Shown here: one piece after another, positions 40,456-51,767 of the stretch
How the letters are laid out: every line of letters starts with the position of its first letter
Position numbering within the stretch: the first letter of the stretch is position 1
Source of the DNA: Blastocladiella emersonii ATCC 22665
Taxonomy: Eukaryota; Blastocladiomycota; Blastocladiomycetes; Blastocladiales; Blastocladiaceae
Reading direction: 5' to 3'
Assembly (NCBI GenBank): GCA_025594325.1
Contig: JANHCV010000012.1
Span: 806,001 to 870,000 of the forward strand
DNA length: 64,000 bases
The notes under the pieces: model-generated
Told to the model about the DNA's origin: nothing
What the model saw: the letters and a program-made list of their open reading frames with translations, nothing else
The model's database searches: none
Made by a program: the position numbers and the translations under genes

Positions 40456-40885
40456 GTTTGCGTCGGGTTACAGCGGCATGTAAATAAGTGCTTGAAGGGA
40501 GAGGAGAGCGGAAGAGCGAGGGCTGAGAACTCTGAGCACTCGGCCCCAGCGACGGCGGCCGGCCGCGACGCGTTGCCCCACGTGGCGGCCGAGAGTCCCG
40601 CGACGCGTCTCGCGCCTCCAATTACGCTTACTGCTGACTATCGCTCCATCTTGTCGGGCGTTGCCGGCAGGGCCGCGGCCGTGTCCCTGTGCCCGGCGAG
40701 TCATCGCCCTGCCACTGCAGCGGCGGGGCTGAGCGACCTCGGATCAGCGGCCCTGCCCTCGCTCTCCCTCTTCCCTCTCTCCCATCATGCAACTCGCTGC
40801 AACCTGAATGTAAACCACATGCACTCCATCCGCGAGACCCCGAACTGCTGAATCTATCGTGAGACCCATCACCGCCTCCGAAACC

Positions 40886-42476
40886 ATGGGAGGTGCCCTC
40901 GCCGCCGCATGGGCAGGCGCCCGCGCCATCCTCAAGGTCGCCATCGTGTGTGGTACGGCCCCCGCACCGCCTCCCCCACCCGCCGACCCGCATGCTGACC
41001 CCACGCGGCATGCGTAGGCGCCGGCGGCGTCGCCTTCAAGCTGGGCGTCTTCGACCTGAAGACGTCCAAGGTCATGTCGAACATGTTCATCAAGCTGTTC
41101 CTGCCGGCGCTCATCTTCTCCAAGACGGCCGTGGCCATCACCGAGGACAACGCGCCGTTCCTCGGCATCCTGTCGACCTTTTCGCTCGGCTACTTCTTCC
41201 TCGGCCACCTCGTCGGCCTCGCGCTGTACTTCGCGTTGCGCCGCCTGATGCCCGTGCACCTGCGCCGGTCGCTAATCCCTGCCACGGCGTTCGGAAACCA
41301 CGGCGACCTCGTGCTCAGTATCATCCTGTCGCTCGCGGGAACCCCGCCGTTTCGGGATGGGGATGTCGACCGCGGCGTCGCGTATGTCAGCGTGTGGTAC
41401 TCCCTGTACGTTGTCGCTCGAATCGGTTTGCGGGAGTTCGCGGCTGACTCGCGCGAGCGAGGTGTAGGTTCAACCTCCTGTTCTACGGCATCGGCATCAA
41501 GTGCTTTGAGCGCGATTTCGCCGATTTCGCGCGCGAGGAGGACGCGGCCCGCGGCGCCGACAAGGTCGACCTCGACTGCGTCGCCGTGGGCGAGGACGGC
41601 GCGGGGGTCGGGAACGTGGCGCTCGCCGGGCGCGCGAGCACCCGCGACGACTACGACGAGGACGAGGACAGCGACGACGCCGCGAGCAGCAAGAACAGCA
41701 TCGTGCGGTACCGCGCGGCCAGCAGCGCCGCGTCCCCGCCGCTCCTCGCCCCGCCGAGCGTGAACTCCACCGCGCCACCACGGTGGCCGCGCGTGCACCG
41801 CGCGTGGTCCGCGGTCGCGCGCGGTTGGGCGCGGGCGAACGAGAACCCGGTAGTCCGGAGCCTGCTGCTCCCGCCGAACATCGGCCTCGCGCTCGGGCTC
41901 CTGGTCGCGCTGACGCCGCTCAAGTCGCTGCTGATGCCGGCGTCGGCGCCGCTGTCGTTCGTGTACGACGCGGCGAATTTCATTGGCGCGGCGGCGATCC
42001 CCGTGTCCATGACGATCTTCGGGGCGGCGCTGACGACGGTCGAGACGGACCGGCGCGCGCTCGTGTCGAACCCGGGCCTGCTGTGGAGCACGGGGCTGAT
42101 CTGTGTCTACCGCATGGTGCTGATGCCCGTGATCGGGATCGCCGCGGTGACGTGGGCGACCGACGCCGGGTGGGTGCCGCTTGACCAGCCGATGCTTAGG
42201 TTTGTGCTGATGGTCGAGGCGTGTGGTACGTTTTCGACGCGGCGCAGTGTGCGTGCGACTGCTAACCCCTCGCGCATCGCTCGTGTGCGTGTAGTTCCGA
42301 CGGCGCAGATCTGCATCCTGATCACGCAGTACTTCCACCCGCGCGGCGAGTCCAAGGAGATTGCGACCATCATGATCGCGCAGTACGCGCTGAGCTTCAT
42401 CACGCTCACGGCGAGCCTCGGGTACATCTTCAACGTGCTCGAGACCACCACGCCGCCCGTGTTCGCGGGACTGTGA
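40886..42476 (+). CDS. PIN-like membrane carrier (auxin efflux carrier family)
   Basis: 464 aa, exons 40886-40952, 41018-41405, 41468-42225, 42295-42476, all in frame. About ten membrane segments in two groups: N-terminal (AAAWAGARAILKVAIVCGAG, GILSTFSLGYFFLGHLVGL) and C-terminal (IGLALGLLVALTPLKSLL, GLICVYRMVLMPVIGIAAV), separated by an acidic loop with EDEDSDDAASS, the layout of yeast ECM3/YNL095c-type proteins. The conserved crossover residues appear in SLIPATAFGNHGDLVLSII and EACVPTAQICILITQYF. Such fungal members sit in ER-type membranes; the substrate is not known. Confidence 0.9.
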
Positions 42477-42551
42477 GCGCGCGGGCGCGCGGGGCGTGCA
42501 GAGATCCAACCGTAGTGTACCACTATATCTAGTCAAACTATCTATCGCTCA

Positions 42552-43270
42552 TCACTGCGGCAGACACTTGTACTTGACGCCGTCAAACTCGAACTCGCCG
42601 TGCTCGTACAGCTCGTCCAGCTTGGCCGCCAGCTGCGCGTTCGCGTGCTTGCACCCTACACACGGCGGCGGACGCGTCAGTCTCGCGCGTTTCGACCCGG
42701 GCGCACGCGCAGCGTACCGTCAGTAACGCGCTTAGACCACGCAAAGTACGCCTGGATGCGCTGCGCGGTCCACCCGGTCGGCGCCTTGCGCGTCAGGTCG
42801 CGCAGGTTGTACAGCTTGTCGGCGAGCTTGACGAGCTGCGCGCCGTGCGACTTGTGCGGCGCCGTCTCAACCTGCTTCTGCTTGCGCTCCGCTACACCAC
42901 GCCTGCGCGTCAGTCTCACACCCGCCATCTTCCCGAGACCACCCGTACCGCTCGGCAAATGCTTGTCGTCCGTCACCTCGGCCACAATGAGCGCGACCCG
43001 CTCGCCGAAATGCTCGCGGATCTCATCGGGCGTCGTGTCCGTGTCCTCGACCGTGTCGTGCAGGACGGCGGCCTGCAGGACGGCCACGTCGGTGACGCCG
43101 CCCTCGGCCGCGAGCAGCGTCGCGACGCCCAGCGGGTGGTTGATGTAGGGTGTGCCGCCGTCCTTGCGCTGCTGGAACCGGTGCTTGACCGCGGCAAAGT
43201 GCGCCGCCTTGAGCAGCGCCGCCACGGGCGCGTCGTCGGGCAGGACGGGGTATAGCGCGAGGGTTGCCAT
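42552..43270 (-). CDS. MESH1-type (p)ppGpp/NADPH phosphohydrolase
   Basis: 199 aa, exons 43270-42949, 42891-42718, 42655-42552, closely like animal MESH1 (HDDC3). The HD-domain hydrolase motifs are complete: [39 protein letters not shown]-like [22 protein letters not shown], and [13 protein letters not shown]. The family removes the 3' pyrophosphate of ppGpp in vitro and in animals acts on NADPH. The frame is open 42 codons further up to 43396 with an Arg/Ala-rich stretch that could be a mitochondrial signal, but that stretch covers a GAGACGCGTCGCGAAACGCG block like those of other promoters here, so I prefer 43270. Confidence 0.93.
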
Positions 43271-44298
43271 GAGTCGGATGCGGGTCAGAGTCTGTGTGGG
43301 TGCTGGGTGGAGGGGGTGGGTGAGCGGCGAGGTGAGACGCGTCGCGAAACGCGCCGTCGCTGCGAGACGCGCGACTGCGGGGACGTTCATGGTCACTCAC
43401 GATTCACTCAGGGAGAGCGTGGACGATGGCGGCAACGTATCGTGTCTATAATCTTCAACTCGCACACAGCAAACTCCTCGCATCACCTCCCACTTTCGCT
43501 TGCCGCGTCTCCCACGCGCCAATCTCGACCTCGCCACGCCAACGACGCGCCCTTGATGCGTAACCTGATCGACGCGGGCAGCGTGATCGTCCCGCGGCCC
43601 CGCGAGCGCCTGGGCGGGGCTCCACTAAGCTGAGCCCAGCTACACGCGAAGATGAGGAGAGTCAGCCGAGCGGATGAGAGGAAGGTGAACGGTTCGCGGG
43701 CCGTACGTCGCTCGCGGAGCCGCGACTCACGCTGCCCGCCTCGACCAGGGTTCGAGTCGGGGGCACGGCGTCGGCGTGCGAGCGGATCGAGAGTTGGTGT
43801 GCGCGCGTGGTAGCTGCAGTCTCGCGGCGTCCTTCGCGCACCAGAACGGCGACGCAGGCCTTGAGAGCAACAAGGGAGCGCCTGAAAAAGTGGGTGATCA
43901 GGGCTGCGTTGATCACGACTCGCCGGCGGTCAGTAACGAGGATACGGCGACGCGCAATGCGAGGTCCACATGGACGAGACGTACATTGTAGGCCACTAGG
44001 CGAAAGACGATCACAACGCGTGGCTCGCGTTTAGTGGGAGCAGCTGCAGCTCGTGTCGAGCAGCAGCGCGTGCCGGACGCGAAGTTGCGACGACTGAAAG
44101 CTGCGGCTGCCCCGACAAAGAGCCCCTCCGAGGGAGAGCGCGCGAAAGATTTTATGCTCGCGCGCGGGCGAGGCAGTCGGCGGCGGACGAGTGAGAGCAG
44201 CCGAGTGGCGGTGGCGGCGCCAACTGGGCAGCGACGCGTGCGTCAGCCCGCATGTCCTGCATTTCTCCTCTCCGCAGCTCTTCACTACACGCGAAACC
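43271..44298. other. Intergenic, no gene recognised
   Basis: About 1 kb. The first part carries the GACGCG-rich block at ~43330-43360 (presumed MESH1 promoter). The rest has several short plus-strand frames without recognisable features and should include the promoter of the coiled-coil/SUMO-like locus. Confidence 0.5.
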
Positions 44299-44618
44299 AT
44301 GACTGAATCCAATGAACACTTGATGCAAAAGCTCGAGAAGCGGCTGTCCAAGCTTGAGGAGGAGAGCCGGCGCTACTACGACTTGTGCCTAGCGCAGGGC
44401 AAGGAGTCAGCCAGCCTCGCCAGTTTGTGCGGAAGCAGAGCGCGCTGCTCCGGTCGCTCGAGCCCCTCGTAAACATTGACTCGAGCTCGGCTGTCCTGTG
44501 CCATCTCGTGAAGACGGTGAAGCAGGACCCGATGTGGGCCGAGGTGGAAGCGGAGAACGAGCGCGAGCAGCGTCGCAACGGCGTCATTAGAGACCTTCGG
44601 AACTTTGACGATTTTTGA
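44299..44618 (+). pseudogene. Coiled-coil exon of module A, frameshifted
   Basis: ATG 44299 starts a strong coiled coil (HLMQKLEKRLSKLEEESRR). Near 44425 one base is missing relative to the paralog at 45456: the first frame ends at 44472, while RKQSALLRSLEPLVNID and AVLCHLVKTVKQD, which match SESLEPLLELD and QVLRHLVKEVKAD of module B, lie in another frame ending at 44618. Either a pseudogene or an unseen tiny intron. It may be the 5' part of the SUMO-like gene that follows, but I could not find a clean in-frame splice linking them. Confidence 0.5.
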
Positions 44619-44734
44619 TCCGGTTCGTGCCGTGCATTACGCCACACCGCGCGCGCGCGGCCCACGTTGGTCCGGTCCTCGCGGCTCTGAACTCTGCCGC
44701 GCGACGACGGAGACTGAGAGGATTGCCGCGAAGC

Positions 44735-45145
44735 AATGCAGCGGCCTTGCTGCTGTTGTGTTTCGGGGGGAGGACGATCAATTTGGTGCGCCCATCATGT
44801 TCGAGAACAGTCCCGCCGCCTGTCTCACGCTAACGCATCCTCACCTCCTGTCAAACGTAGTTGTTGAGGCCAAGTCAACGACTCCATTTGGAAAGTTAGC
44901 CGCGGCCGCTTACGCGTACTTCTGCAAGGGACCCGGGCTGATTGGTTTCATCGACTCCGCCAAGGGGTGCCGTCTCAACCCGTCTTCCGAGCAGTCGCTG
45001 AGCGAAGTCCGGCCTGCCGTCCACTCGATTCACCTGACGCAGAGTACTCACGTTGACCGCTTACATTTAGCCTGTCATTGGAGACATGGACGTCATTCAC
45101 GTGCAACCCCACCAGTATGGTGGCGCCCTCTCGTCCTGGCTCTAA
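44735..45145 (+). CDS. SUMO-like protein domain with C-terminal Gly-Gly, module A
   Basis: Three exons: ~44735-44809, 44861-45006, 45071-45145, joined in frame by introns with a GTCCCG and GTCCGG donor and ACGTAG/TTTAG acceptors; the first has a GCTAACG branch-like site. The joined product aligns with SUMO along its length: strand 1 VVFRGEDDQFGAPIMF, TTPFGKLAAAAYAYFCKG (SUMO: TTPLxKLMxAYCxxQG), GFIDSAKGCRLNP, and the end GDMDVIHVQPHQYGG (SUMO: MEDxDxIExxxxQxGG), then ALSSWL and a stop. The Gly-Gly followed by a short tail is the signature of an unprocessed ubiquitin-like modifier. The 5' end is unclear. Diverged but plausible modifier or SUMO-like domain protein. Confidence 0.6.
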
Positions 45146-45455
45146 AAGATGTGTGCAGCGGAATTTGCCAGTCAAAGCGAGATTTTGGCCCTGGAGAGCA
45201 GCGCGTGAAGTCGTGTGTCGGACGGAAATGCATCAAATTCTGCAACGATAAGCGAGGCCGTTTGTACCTCTTACCCTTGAGCGGAAGAAGTCAGCTTCAT
45301 GGTTCGGGTGTAGTCTTTTGTGTGGTGATGTGTTCACTGATGGGAGGAGGCGCCGCGCCACAGCGTGATCCACTAATGGGTCACCGCTCGCCGTTCGAAA
45401 GGGCACATAATCCATCCCATCTCTCTTGTACCCTACCCGTCTGCCTCAAATCACA

Positions 45456-45785
45456 ATGTCAAACTCCATGCAACCAGATGCACGCCACCGCATCCTTGAA
45501 TATCGATGCTCGAAACTCGAAATTATGATGGAAAAGCATCAGAGCGAGGTGAGCGGCCTCCGCCACGCTGTGCGAATGCAGGGGGCTTTGCTGCTCAAGC
45601 AAGGGGCGCTATCGGAATCGCTTGAGCCGCTCTTGGAGCTCGATCCGGCCGTTCAAGTTTTGCGCCATCTCGTGAAGGAGGTCAAGGCGGATTGGGTGGG
45701 AGCGAGCTGGAGACGGAGCGACAGGCGGGTGAGAAGCGGCCATCGCGCAGTGGCGCCACAGCAATGCTTACCGCCGACTTCATAG
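45456..45785 (+). CDS. Coiled-coil exon of module B
   Basis: ATG 45456 opens MSNSMQPDARHRILEYR, then a coiled coil (MMEKHQSEVSGLRHAVRM) and SLEPLLELDPAVQVLRHLV, clearly paralogous to 44299-44618. After about residue 85 the frame becomes Arg-rich and stops at 45785; a different frame (SELETERQAGEKRPSRS, from ~45695) resembles the acidic end of module A better, so there is probably a shift or an intron near 45690. The partner domain follows at 46360-46620. Confidence 0.45.
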   Translation: MSNSMQPDARHRILEYRCSKLEIMMEKHQSEVSGLRHAVRMQGALLLKQGALSESLEPLLELDPAVQVLRHLVKEVKADWVGASWRRSDRRVRSGHRAVAPQQCLPPTS

Positions 45786-46359
45786 GTCCAGGTGAGATGG
45801 ATCGCCAGGGTCCGTATACGCACAGTTCAAGTACACGTGACCGCGTTGCGCCACAGTCACCGGACGCGCGCGACCCCGCCCGCGTCACGCGCGTCACGCG
45901 CACCGCGCCGATCTCCTTTGTCATCGCCGCGGACCGCCTCACCTCACCGAGCGACGCGTCGGCCCGCTCGCATCGGACGACGCGCCTCCGCATCCCCTCT
46001 CTCCTTTGTTCCTTTGACCAGTTGCTAGTATTAGCCACCACATACAGCCTGTTGTCCTCTCGTGAACCTCCTTGTTGATGCCGACAGAAGGAGGCGGGAG
46101 ACAAGTAGTCAGGGATGTCTATTCCTGCCTTCGGCCCCGAACCCAAGACGGGGAGAGGGGAGAATGGATAACGAAGCAGGGCGCGCCGCAGCGGGGTGCG
46201 GCGGCGCGGGAGCGAGGGATTGCGGGCGGCTCACGCGAGATCAGATGATTGATCACCGCGGTCGTGGCCACATGAACGACACGCAACACTCCTCACCGTC
46301 TCCTCTTGTGAACCTCTTCACCGTCCCCTCTTGTGAACCTCTTCACCGCCTCGATCTTC

Positions 46360-46690
46360 ATCTCCGCCAAGATCGCACGTCCATCGTGCCAAGCTTCCTC
46401 CCAGTCGAGTACGCTTCAACTCGCACAACTATGCAAAGTGGCAGGGCGTTCACATGAACCTACCAAATCTAGGGGTGATGGCCAGAGGAAACACACCGTT
46501 TCGAAAGGTTGCGGCCGCTCTGACCAAGAAACGAGGTATCCGCCCGTCGGAATACCGGTTTGTTGACAATGCCAGCAACATGTACTTTGACGCAGCGTCT
46601 GAAATGTCGTTGGAGCAGGTACTCTCACCGAAATCCGCTGAAATCCAGGTTCTGGGCACTCACGTTTGCCTGGTGCGGGGCTTTGCCCAA
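46360..46690 (+). pseudogene. SUMO-like domain, module B, degenerate
   Basis: An exon starting after AATCTAG (about 46470) reads GVMARGNTPFRKVAAALTKK, then RGIRPSEYRFVDN and SEMSLEQ, up to a GTACTC donor near 46620. It aligns with module A and with SUMO/Rad60-type domains (TPF-KL..., G-x-x-x-x-x-YRF). The preceding segment LHLRQDRTSIVPSF may be strand 1. The final exon cannot be joined in frame: a CDFVATLVTFQ segment near 46690-46725 resembles the last strand but lacks Gly-Gly. Probably a decayed copy. Confidence 0.42.
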
Positions 46691-46759
46691 GCTATAGGCG
46701 CTGCGATTTCGTGGCAACGCTCGTCACGTTCCAGTCACGGTTTCTCAATGACATCACAC

Positions 46760-48600
46760 CCCGTGTCGCGTTGCGCCACTTCGCTTCAGCTCTCGCTTCC
46801 GCACTGCTCCCCTCCCATATGCTCCATATGCTCCCCTTATTTGATGAAGCTGAATTACTCTATGCAATGGATCTCATAAATCATGAACTCGACGGCAGGC
46901 TGGTCCCGTCTCCCCTCGGCGCTTCGTTTGGGTGGAGCCTGCGCAGCGAAGTGTTGTGCTGTGCTTCGTTCGACCGTTGGCCTGAGTGTTCCATTGGCAT
47001 CGCTTTCACACTGTCCTCTTCAAGCTGCACGAGTGCTGCTTAAGCGAGCTCGTGAGCGGAGAAGCATGCCGCAGGATGCTTTCACGTTGCCTGAGCTTGC
47101 AGTGCCTTGTTTCCCGTGGTGACCCAGGCTCAAAGGCGATGCTATTTGTGTTCTAGTTCTTCCCCTTGTGTCGAAAAACTCGTTTTTTCTTGACCGCCGT
47201 TGCCGCCACTATACCGCCGTTGTGCCCGCCCGGCGACCCCTCGCGTCCTGTTCACTTGCCAAGGGACGTCGTGCCAAGCGAGGGTTGTGCAACGAAGTCG
47301 CTTAAACCCTCGCGAAGAGCGGTTACGCGGTATCTCTGTTTCGGTGGCGTGGGATGCGAATTTCATCACGAGCGAAGCGCACATCTGGCTTTGCTCCAGC
47401 GCAATCACGCGCGGCTCATCTGCTGCGCTGCTGGCCGCTTCTTACCTCGACCCCTGCTACCTGCACAGCGGCGAAACGTGTTATCGATTCACTAAAAACT
47501 CCTTGTCGAGGTCTGCCGAGCAACTGGAGGCGAGAGAAAGTCGGCTGAGCAAACCGTCGCGACCGCGGTTGGAACCGTTGATGCTAGCTTTCCACCGACG
47601 GGCGTGCGTCAGTACAATTTTGACAATCCTCACGTTCTCCGGGGTTTTGCACGACGATGAGGATCGCTCCGTCAGCAACTTTCATCAGGCGAACAAGAGC
47701 GAGACAAAGCGCTCCGCTCATGCGCGCATCATGACGTACACGATATCCATCCATCTGCGCTAGAGTGTCTCGTGTCGCTGTCAACGACATCCCGTGGCAC
47801 CGTAACTCCCGTCGACCTTTCGCGATCCTTCCACCATAGATCCGCTTCATCCGAGCTCTGTTGTTCCGTGCCCAAGGAGACGAGCTCGCTCAAGGCCTTA
47901 AGCTGGATCAAAGCGTGCGACGCGAACGGAATCATGGTTGGTCGCGTTCTTCGCGGAAAATGGACGCGTTAGTCGAGATCGAGTCTTCGCGTGCATTTGT
48001 TGTGCATGATACATTCTGTTAGTTCACGATCGCCGACTGCTCTATTTTCGGCTCATTCAGAACACCAGCATGCTCTTACGAGCGAGTGGCTCGCCTTGAC
48101 GCGTCTGTCACAAATCCGATCTCAGTTGCCTTGAGCGCGCTGGAACTACGCGCTACGTGCGCGTATGCTGCATTGAGGCGATGTTGAGAGTAATCGGTGC
48201 CCACAATCAAGTCGCGCTAGCGCTCGATCAAAGCCACCATCACTCGAGCCAGTTCGTGTTTGTGCGCGCTTGATCGCAACTCGCTCCACAAGGAGTCGCT
48301 CCCGCAACTTGAACAACGATCCGCTCAGCGACCTTCAGCTATCTCCGCCACGTCCGTAGTCGACTTGATCAACCTCAAGAGCAGGAAGACGCACAAAAGC
48401 GCGAAGAAGGCGTGTTGCGACGGCCCCAACGCGTGGTTCTGGCGCGTCGCGACTCTTTCTTTCGAGCCCCTTTGAGGAATGCGAGTCAGAAGCATGATCT
48501 CAGTCTGCACTACATCTGAAGCGAGTTCCGTGTCTCTCAGTTCACAAATCATGCAGTTCCTTGCATCGCGCGTCCACGACGCGTCCGGAGTGCCGTGTGA
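46760..48600. other. Region without a recognised gene
   Basis: About 1.8 kb. Open frames are below 190 codons and unlike anything I recognise; a frame at 47772-47972 (ETSSLKALSWIKACDANG) has a faint SUMO-like look but no supporting exons. I see no repeats or RNA genes. Confidence 0.4.
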
Positions 48601-48601
48601 T

Positions 48602-51070
48602 CCATCGGGAAATTGGGGGTTAAGATCTCAAAGAGATCTAGCTAGATCTCTCATAGATCTTAGGGTTTCGGGGGCCAAAATAGCTGGGGAAGATCTAGGT
48701 AGAAATCCACTGCAAACCTATGTTTTCTATAGATCTCACCATAGATCTATCCCTCCCGTCCAGCCGAGCTCGACTCCGTCAGGGCCGATAGATCTTCGCA
48801 ACGAACGTAGATTCCCCGCCGCTGAGGAGATCTGTGAGATTTTCAAGCGCTCTTCGCCGAGCGAGAGATCTCAGCACACAACGGGAGAGTTCGATGAGTG
48901 AGAAACAGATCTGTATTGTGCATCAAATCTACGCGTCGTCGTCGTCGTCGCTATCCAGCGCTACTCCGTACGGACTCGCGCCTCGGGCACCCGCCGCCGA
49001 GGCTGCGGTCGCAGCGGCAGCGGCAGCGGCAGCGGCAGTGGACTTGGTGAACGACCGGCGCACGACCTCCTCCGTGTCATGCGGACAAACGGGTGAGCGG
49101 CCCGGCGACGCTCGATGCTCGCGACCAGCGAGTGGAAGTAGCTGCGGCGGAACATGTCGACATCCACGATGGGCGCCGCGGACCCCTGCACGTACGACTG
49201 GACCACGGGAGCAAACTACACAGACACGTCGGGGCGTGAGCTACGAAGCGAGTCAGGATCGTGCGCGACGCGTACCAGCTCGATGAAGTACACCATGTCG
49301 ACGAGCGTGCGATCAGGTGCGAGTCGATCCACGATGGCGAACAGGTGCGGCCCGGGCAGCTTTGCTACGTCGGCCAGCGGTGGCGTTAGCGTGGGCGACC
49401 AGACACGCGAAAACACACACGACTCGGGGAGGGGGACAGGTCGCCTAGGGTGCGCGAGCGGGTGCCATGGGCAATCAGCTTGACGATGCCGCGGGCGTAG
49501 GTTCTATAGGCGGGGCGGTCCGGGTCAGATCGCTGGTCGGGAAGCAGCCCAAAGCGGACGATCGCAAACTTACGTCGTTGCCCTGCGGTTCCAGTCGAAC
49601 GTGAGGTTGAGCAGCACCTCGGACTTGCGATTGCTGGGCGCCGTCGCCGCGCGCGCGCCACGTTGTGCGGGATCTCGATGGCGGCGACGATACGCGGCGC
49701 CATGAGCATGCGACCGCAGGCCGTCTCGAGCCCGAGGAAGGATAGGACGGCAGGATCGACGAGAGCGTCCACGTCGCCGACGCCAGCGAGGTTCAGAGCG
49801 TCCAGGGGGCGAAGGGTGGCGTCGGCCGGCTTGGGCGGGCAGTATCAGCCGCGGCGGGACCTGGACAGCGGGAGCACGAGAGAAGCGTCAGTGAGGGCAA
49901 ACCGGTGCGACGGTCAGCGGCGCGGCGCGATGCAGCAGTGGGTGGCGTTCGTGCGAGGTAACGAGGTGGCGAGGTGGCGTGCACACAACGGCGCAAGGAG
50001 GGTCTGGCTCGTACCCGGCGCAGGCCTTGGCGATGTGCCCGATGCAGTCCTGGAGCAAGTGCATGGAGTTGGATGCGTCGTAGGGGAGTTGGGGGGAAGG
50101 ACGGGTGGCGGGGGAGGAGAGAGGAAGTCGGCGGTGGCGACCGAGCGAAGGACTTTGCCCAAAACAAACGCCGCCGATCCTCACGTGCGCTTGACCGCCG
50201 CCTCGCTTGACAGCTTCGCCGCGTCGCGTCGGTCCATGCCTCCTCCCCTCTTGTCAAGCATACACAACGCAGGTCTGAAGATCTCATTACTGACACGCTG
50301 CAACTCCCTCACCGCGTGGTTCCGTGGTCGAACGATCTCGAAACAGCTGCGGATCCTGGCCGTCGCTGCTCTGCCCGACCTGCTACGTGGTGAGATGCGC
50401 GAGCCGGAACTCGCTGATCCGTCCTGCAAGGTTGTTGGCGGCTCCACGACGTCGTGATCACGCCCGCTTACGACCTCGCTCCCGCTTGAAGGCACACTGG
50501 CAGGCACCCGCAACCTTGATCCCTGTCGTGCCCGTACAGCTCTTCAACAGCTCCATTTTCACGTTCCTTGACGCCGATCCTGCACACCGCCTCGAGGGAA
50601 TCGATGCCCCTGGCCCTCTTCCCTTCCCACTTCGTTGGTCACGCTGCATGTGTGGTGCTCCCTGTTTGCTCACTTGAACCACGGTTCTCCCGGCCCGCCT
50701 GTGCGACGCGCTGATGCACGACTGAGAGATAGTCCAGTGAACTGCTTGATTAATTCCAAACGCGACTATGGAGGACAAAGGGAGCGATGATCGGTGTTGT
50801 GATTTGAGAGTCAAGGACGCGCCGCGCGAGCTTTGTCTCAAAGTCGTTCGCTGCGCGAGTGCAAGCGCTCGACTCATTCCTAGATTTGTGGTCGAGCACC
50901 ATAGATTACTCGTAGATCTATGTCGGGTGACAAGATCTTCGCGAGCGGAACCACTCCAGACTGGTCGAGCGGGGCTAGATTTCCGCAGGGCTAAGATCTT
51001 CGTAGATCACAGTGATCTAGGAAGATCTTCGTGATCCACCGCAGCGGGGTGACCCCCCATTTTCCGATGG
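48602..51070. mobile_element. Possible DNA element with inverted ends and AGATCT subterminal repeats
   Basis: Left end CCATCGGGAAATTGGGGG (48602-48619) and right end CCCCCCATTTTCCGATGG (51053-51070) are imperfect inverted copies. Both are followed inward by clusters of AGATCT: about eleven in 48620-48915 and four or five in 50905-51035, a hexamer that is otherwise rare in this window. Such subterminal repeats are typical transposase-binding sites of hAT/Mutator-like elements. I see no clear target duplication (flanks GTGTGAT and CTACAAT), so the call is tentative. Confidence 0.4.
48929..50450 (-). CDS. Unrecognised multi-exon gene
   Basis: Coding-looking segments on the minus strand separated by GT..AG introns: ELQRVSNEIFRPALCML (~50330-50180), SMHLLQDCIGHIAKACAG (~50080-50020), NLAGVGDVDALVDPAVLSF to AAIEIPHN (~49800-49670), SEVLLNLTFDWNRRAT (~49630-49575), YARGIVKLIAHGTRS, KLPGPHLFAIVDRLAPD with MVYFIEL (~49360-49280), and VVQSYVQGSAAPIVDVDMF. 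The last exon seems to end in an Ala run and ALDSDDDDA with TAG at 48931-48929. Between ~49670 and 49640, and again near 49105, the frame changes without a good intron, so the model is incomplete or the gene decayed. No family recognised; it could belong to the putative element around it or be the 3' part of the gene at 51080-51690. Confidence 0.4.
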
Positions 51071-51079
51071 CTACAATGA

Positions 51080-51690
51080 GCAAGCAAACGTTTTAGTTCG
51101 AGGGTCGCGACAGGTGAATTGAAATGAGGCGCACCGCTCTTCAAAGTACCAGGCGCCGACCTCGGCCGCAATCGAGAGTACAAGCCCGAACGAGGCCCGA
51201 ACGACACGAGCGTCAGTGCCTGCGAGCTTGACCTGGCCCTTGATGCAGCGATCGTAAAAGGCCTGAGAGAAACTGCGGCAAACGATGCAGTCGCCGGGTT
51301 CGCGCTAGATTCGCAGCTATGTGTAAGTGGTCCGGCACAGCGTGGCGAGACAGTGGGAAAATGCGTACCAAGTTACCGCAGACACACTGAACTGCGGGCG
51401 GCTCGACGGACTCGGATCGGACCACCGGGCAGCAGCAGCACAAGTCCAACGGGGTCTTGGACTGCAGGCAGAAGGGAACGAACGGCGGATCCGACTCGGG
51501 TTGGAACAGAAAAGCGCGAGCCCCGTTCTCAACAATGACAATATCGTTCTCCTTGAGTTGGCTCTCACCGCCACTAGTCGCCCGGAACGTTTGCGTGACT
51601 GGTGCCTTCGCAGAGAGCGATGGCGCCGTGGTGAATGATTCCCGTGGTGCACCTCGGCCCCCACTTCTCCCCGCGTCGCGACGCACCAAC
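51080..51690 (-). CDS. Unrecognised cysteine-rich gene fragment
   Basis: Two exons join in frame across GTACGC...CTAG (51390-51325): the first reads LKENDIVIVENGARAFLF, DPPFVPFCLQSKTPLDLCCC and QCVCGNL; the second REPGDCIVCRSFSQAFYD, RCIKGQVKLAG, SFGLVLSIAAEVGAWYFEE. The C-x-C and C-x2-C spacings suggest metal binding. Both ends are open: more exons may lie in 51700-52500 and beyond the AGATCT-rich stretch below 51050. I do not recognise the family. Confidence 0.4.
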
Positions 51691-51767
51691 TCTAGAGTGA
51701 CCTACAACAGCTGCGGACATTCTTTTCACGAAAAACAGTGCTGTGTTGCGCCGGGCGACTTGGATGT

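Noticed and set aside
41190-42536. 448-codon minus-strand open frame opposite the PIN-like carrier
   Set aside because: Arg/His-rich antisense shadow; the plus strand gives a full membrane carrier with good splice sites.
43276-43396. N-terminal mitochondrial presequence on the MESH1 gene
   Set aside because: The frame is open, but the segment covers GACGCG-rich promoter-type sequence and animal MESH1 starts near 43270; not excluded, just less likely.
47772-47972. A third SUMO-like copy (ETSSLKALSWIKACDANG)
   Set aside because: The resemblance is limited to a short stretch, with no strand 1, no Gly-Gly exon and no coiled-coil exon nearby.
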